From NCBI RefSeq assembly GCF_032854445.1, contig NC_088304.1, positions 20,101,704-20,165,703 of the forward strand: DNA of 64,000 nucleotides, read 5' to 3'. Of the stretch, positions 59,881 to 64,000 are shown one piece after another (within the stretch, counting starts at the first letter, position 1; the number at the start of each line of letters is the position of its first letter). Position numbers and translations under genes: made by a program. The stretch comes from Liolophura sinensis. Lineage: Eukaryota; Mollusca; Polyplacophora; Chitonida; Chitonidae. The notes beneath the pieces are model-generated. The model was given only the letters and a program-made list of their open reading frames with translations, ran no database searches and was not told the DNA's origin.

Positions 59881-59999
59881 TCAACCAAATAATATATAAG
59901 TGTTCATAAATAATGGGACATTCCTTCTTCATGTATAGCCGGTTTACATCGGGCATTCTATGATTGTTAAAGGTATGAAAACAAGTGGATATTGAGATT

Positions 60000-60450
60000 G
60001 TCATGAATGTGTTGGGGCAAATAATTTATGGGACAAGTGGATAATGTTAAGGTTTGATAAATGTGGATAACCAGTATTCATGCAACGTGTGGAAGCTTAC
60101 AACTCATGTGCAGTGATTTGGACACCACTGAGAATCACGAAGAAGCGGATACATTGGATACCGTTAACTCGTGAGGCACTTGGACAGCATTAGCAATGTG
60201 TGAGAAGTCATTACATTTATATACAGTTAACTCGTGCAGCATGTGTACAGTCTTAACCAAAGCTTATAAGTGTTTTCATCTATATACACTTAACACGTGT
60301 AGCATATAACAGAGTTAATCAAAACTGAAAAGTGATTCCAACTGGGTACAGTTATGATTAAATCGTGACAATCCTTAACCATGGCTAAGAAATGGTTACA
60401 TCTGGATACATTTGGTTATGTACTCTGACATCGTCAACTTAGGGCGAACA
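60000..60450 (+). repeat. Degenerate tandem repeat, period about 62 bp
   Basis: Successive units start with AAG(C/T)NN at 60,143, 60,205, 60,268, 60,330 and 60,390 (steps 62, 63, 62, 60). Shared words in order: TACATNTGGATACAGTTAAC, TCGTG, CAGCATGTGNACAG and TTAACCAAAGCT then NAGAAGTG. More diverged units may reach back to 60,000. Units differ by a third or more, so the repeat is old. Confidence 0.75.
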
Positions 60451-61850
60451 GGCATGTACATTTTGACTTCATACAGATGCAACATAGATGACGCAGAATA
60501 TGACTGTTTTGGTTCTTAGTACGTATTAATATTTCATGGAATAACGATGAATTGTTTTGTTGTTCGCTTCGACGAAAACAGTACCTGAAACAGAATGGTT
60601 TCAAACGAAATAAATGGTCATGGTCAATTAACTCGTTCGGTTTCCGGAGTCTGCATGAAAATGGCGGGCTGTAGGAATGGGCAGTGTGGACGTTTATCAG
60701 ATATCAGATTAACACAGTGTCGTCACGTTTCAGCTGAGCATTGATTTGAACCATTTAGTGCATTGTGCTGATGTTATCGTAGGAATAAGGTTAAAAAGAC
60801 GGTTAAAAAGGTGGTTGGGAATTTAAGTAATGGGCAGAGTGTTCAGAGCACGGATGAATTCACGTCTGCCACCTGGGTGCAGTAATTGCTTTTCAATATT
60901 AATGCGCGCTGAACTGAGTAAAACTCCAGAATAAAAGTAACCCGTCAGTTTTGGATTCCTATTGAGCTTTTGGGGTCATGAAGTTGAACTGACTTGATTT
61001 GCATGTAACATCGTTCTTAACGTATTTGAATACTGATGTCACTCACTCGCTGAGAACATACCTTGCGTCTTTCCAACGTCATCGCAAATTGTCGACTGCT
61101 TTTCTTTTCATGATTCCCTCTCGTTTCATATTGTGTACATTTCTTAGTTCCGTAGAGGTTTGTATCAAACGTCATTTAGGGAATTTGCCTGCGATTATTG
61201 GTATGGAATATTCACGATGGTTGATGGCTGGTATACGAATGTCTGTTTAGACGCGTACATTTAAAACTTTTTAGCTGCGAAAAGCTGAGACATTTTGTAT
61301 GTATGTCGTTCGTTTGTTCTGTTGGTCAAATTTTTGAAATACAGCTTTTCACCATGGACCATTTGCTCATGTCGAAAAACCAGAGTACAAGAAGAAATCG
61401 ATTGTTATTTTTTTTTCATTTTCCGGGATCCCACACATTTGTACGGCGGCGTTCAGATTCACTGGTCATCAAAATCGACCAAAGCCAACCCTCTCTTACC
61501 AAACCCACCCCACCCCACCCTCTCTACATCAATCGACAAACACATGACAAACCCCCTGATTTATCGATAGCCCAGCCAGCGGGAGATGCGCTATTCTGAT
61601 TTAATGATAATGGGTCGATGGACAACGGCGTGAGTGACGTTTCTGTACTTTTACTGTCTATCTGAAACCGTCCACGGCAACAAGTTCAAATGGATCAGAC
61701 ATGTCAGGCCAAAGGCAATGAATTATGCTCCTCGTCCTTGGTTGTCGTTCCCCAGTGTAAAGCCAGCGCTGTGATTTACCTATAAATGTCACCAAGGCCA
61801 CAGTATGTGATAACTTACCATTTGATATGCATAATATTAATAAATGAAAC
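60451..61850. other. Flank, no gene recognised
   Basis: Contains a C-rich block of CACCC/CCCCACC units at about 61,500-61,522 and an 83-codon plus frame at 60,999-61,250 without recognisable motif. The 91/98-codon frames at 61,295-61,599 run through the C-rich block and look spurious. Confidence 0.5.
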
Positions 61851-61863
61851 TCTAACACTGTAG

Positions 61864-62129
61864 AAGCATCTGTGGCCGAGGATGTTAACAAGCCAATGTG
61901 GCGGAATGATCTAGGAGCCTCTCACCAATGCGGTCGACGTGAGTTCAAGTATACTCTTGCTGGCTTCCTCTCCGAACGCACGTGGGGAGGCCTATCGCTA
62001 CCTGTGGATGGCTGTGAGTTTCCCTCGGGCCCTGCCCTGTTTCCGCCCACCATAATGCTTGGCGCCGTCGTATGGGTAGTAAGTATTCTTGAGTACGGCG
62101 TTAAACACCAGCCAAATAAATAAAGCAAA
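61864..62129 (+). mobile_element. SINE family 3, full-length copy in the flank
   Basis: tRNA-like head (ATCTGTGGCCGAGGATGTTA; GCGGTCGACGTGAGTTCAAG), body with CTGGCTTCCTCTCCG and CCCACCATAATGCTTGGCGC, and the tail TACGGCGTTAAACACCAGCC followed by AAATAAATAAAG. Flanked by TCTAACACTGTAG (61,851-61,863) and TCTAACGCTGTAG (62,130-62,142), 12 of 13 matching, read as target-site duplication. From memory this SINE type is widespread in molluscs. Confidence 0.9.
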
Positions 62130-62142
62130 TCTAACGCTGTAG

Positions 62143-63656
62143 TCTGCAAGAGTGTATGCCAGGAAGAGGACGATGCATCGGCAAACCAAATCATAGTTGC
62201 ATTTCTGATAATACATTGATATGCAAATTGAGTTATCTTGAATCTGTCGTCAAAACATCCGTACATCAACCAAAACAGAAGTTCCAAGTCAATAATCGCA
62301 AATCCCAAACACACACCACTAAAGAACTAAGGAAACATATAAAGTAGGCTATGAAATTAAGATGGATTTGTCCTAATAGAAGCTGTCAACACTTTTTGGA
62401 AATGTTGGAAATACGCAAGGAATGTTCTAGGCGAATGAATAAAATCAGTACCCAAGCATGTACCGCGTTAGTTTATAAGTTGTTGTTAATCAAAATATGC
62501 CCTTGCAACTGTTCATGGCATGGACTCATCCTGCCACACGAGGACAAAGTAGGAGTAACATACGTATTGACTCCTGGTTGTCGTATAATTGAAACATTAT
62601 TAAATGTAACCCCCAATTATACATACATTCACACATACATACATTGTTTTTAGTGATCTTCCCAGAATGCATCATGGCTTGCTATCGCTATACTACCTTT
62701 TTTTTTAAAAAACCGTGGACAAAATAACTAGACCAAACAAAACTTTCTATCGAAACTGCCCGGAGGAAGGCGTGAACGTTGATGACAGGAAGTGGAAATT
62801 GGTGAAAATACTTTGTTGTTTAACGCGACAGCTGACATGATGATTGGTAAACGTGACACTGTCGCGCCTCCTGGTGGTGAGTGGTGCACAGCACATAACA
62901 CGCCAAATCACAGGTTATGTGTGAACGACACGGCAACTCTGCCCTACAGTCATTGTTGAAATAAACTGATACATCAGCATAACTGACGGCTTTTCCTGCC
63001 GTATCATAATTCACTTATTACTCTGCAATTTGTGTTCATTTGCAATTCGTCTGTCTGCGTACTGCCATTACCCAGTACTGCTTGATTCTGCTCCGTCAGA
63101 TTATATTGACTCAGTTTGTAAATGAGTGTTCGAGTAAATATGCCGGTGATATTGTCACATGACAAAGTGAATTCCCGTGAACCCTTCAGGCCATTCCGCT
63201 AGAGTGCTAAAGGCCCAGTATCACAACTGAAACGTCAGAGGATGTTTACATTCTCGGTTTGTTACTTTTCCCTTGTTTTATTCCATTACGGCTTTAAATA
63301 CACCGGGTAAATTGACAGTTGAGATGTTTACTGCATTTATTTGTAGAGTAATATAAGATGACATGAATTTCACTTCGCAGGATGATGCTTCCCTGGTCGT
63401 AATATACACTTGGTTAACACGTTACTAACACATGTCAAAAAGAATTTCTAACGGAAATTCTGAAAGCGCACCAAACCCAAATCGGCCCAACTTGGATTCC
63501 AATATGTGTTGGTAATTCAAAGTTAAAATCGCCGTTGGTTAATTGGGTAGACTAACATACAGATAGATGTGAATTTATATTAGAACATGCCAGTTCATAA
63601 CTTGGCTTAACCTAAAGCGGAACACAAACCAACATACAGGCAATAACCTCTCTTTA
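62143..63656. other. Flank, no gene recognised
   Basis: Includes a short ACAT-type microsatellite at about 62,620-62,645 and a T-run/A-run at 62,699-62,711. A 100-codon plus frame at 62,351-62,653 has eight cysteines but no spacing pattern I recognise, and ends in the microsatellite. Confidence 0.5.
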
Positions 63657-64000
63657 CTATAGTCTATTTCTCTGAGCCAATCAGCCGTCTGTAAAATCAG
63701 TGATACTTGCTCGAAAAAATGCCCTTGGTCAAAGACACGTATCACCACAAGCTCTGCAAATTGGCATCTTGGACGTCCATATTATTACGAAGAAATGTAT
63801 TTAGAATACCTTTTTAAATTCATAATGTTGAATTCCATAAGCTTAGTTTCGACACCAATAACCCATGGTCTCGGGTCAAGACACACTTATTCAGTAGCAC
63901 GTTGCATGTGTTATTACGTGTCACTGACTAAAGGCAATTTTGCTAGGGACTATGACTCATTTTACAGTGAGCTGAATGTAGGCGACTGGCTAAAAGAAAT
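63657..64000. mobile_element. MITE-like element in the flank, cut by the window end
   Basis: Begins CTATAGTCTATTTCTCTGAG and aligns with the monomer element (GTCTGTAAAATCAGTGATAC; TTGGTCAAAGACACGT; TTTTTAAATTCATAATGTTG). Its right inverted repeat starts near 63,895 and is cut at 64,000 in GGCTAAAAGAAAT. The inverted repeats span at least about 100 bp: inside the right arm CACTGACTAAAGGCAATTTT is the inverse of the monomer's AAAATTGCCTTTAGTCAGTG. This copy lies outside the macrosatellite, so the element is a dispersed family. Confidence 0.8.

Noticed and set aside
63657-64000. Diverged sixth monomer of the macrosatellite at the right end
   Set aside because: Only the MITE-like element matches. 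The sequence to its left has no similarity to segment D, so it is an independent transposon copy.

Overview
This window is eukaryotic, non-genic DNA. No protein-coding gene, functional tRNA, rRNA or snRNA gene could be recognised on either strand. The organism is most likely a marine mollusc, probably a gastropod. I base this on several tRNA-derived SINEs whose 3' tails (…CGACGTTAAACCCCAAGC followed by CACT repeats, and …GGCGTTAAACACCA followed by AAATAAATAAA) resemble, from memory, SINE tails common in gastropods and bivalves. A species cannot be named.

Positions 1 to about 48,720 are a head-to-tail macrosatellite. Four monomers of about 10.85, 10.85, 11.02 and 11.37 kb are followed by a truncated fifth that ends the array. 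The window opens inside a repeat, so the array continues to the left. Each monomer is built as follows (copy 1 coordinates): a 24-bp minisatellite (1-715); a 0.7-kb spacer P (716-1,435); segment A (1,436-4,450) with a family-1 SINE and a family-2 SINE inside it; segment C (4,451-6,235); segment B (6,236-8,130), a diverged second copy of A; and segment D (8,131-10,854) with a family-3 SINE tail fragment and a 452-bp MITE-like element with terminal inverted repeats. A box of about 115 bp occurs three times per monomer.

The copies record the history of the array. Copies 1 and 2 are almost identical over the body of the repeat, while copies 2 and 3 are identical across the minisatellite and spacer. 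The switch falls in a 55-bp interval inside the family-1 SINE, which marks a recent duplication (or an assembly duplication) of exactly 10,851 bp. Shared deletions order the copies as ((1,2),3),4, with copy 5 at the edge as the most diverged. Copy 5 alone keeps a full-length family-2 SINE with target-site duplications. Copies 4 and 5 each carry a private young family-1 SINE insertion.

Positions 48,721-64,000 are single-copy-looking flank with scattered old SINEs in both orientations, an interspersed repeat present three times, two degenerate local tandem repeats, a 66-bp palindrome, microsatellites, and another copy of the MITE-like element running off the right end. The only hint of a gene is an ATG-free, CpG-containing stretch ending in a consensus splice donor at 53,461/53,462, which could be a non-coding first exon.
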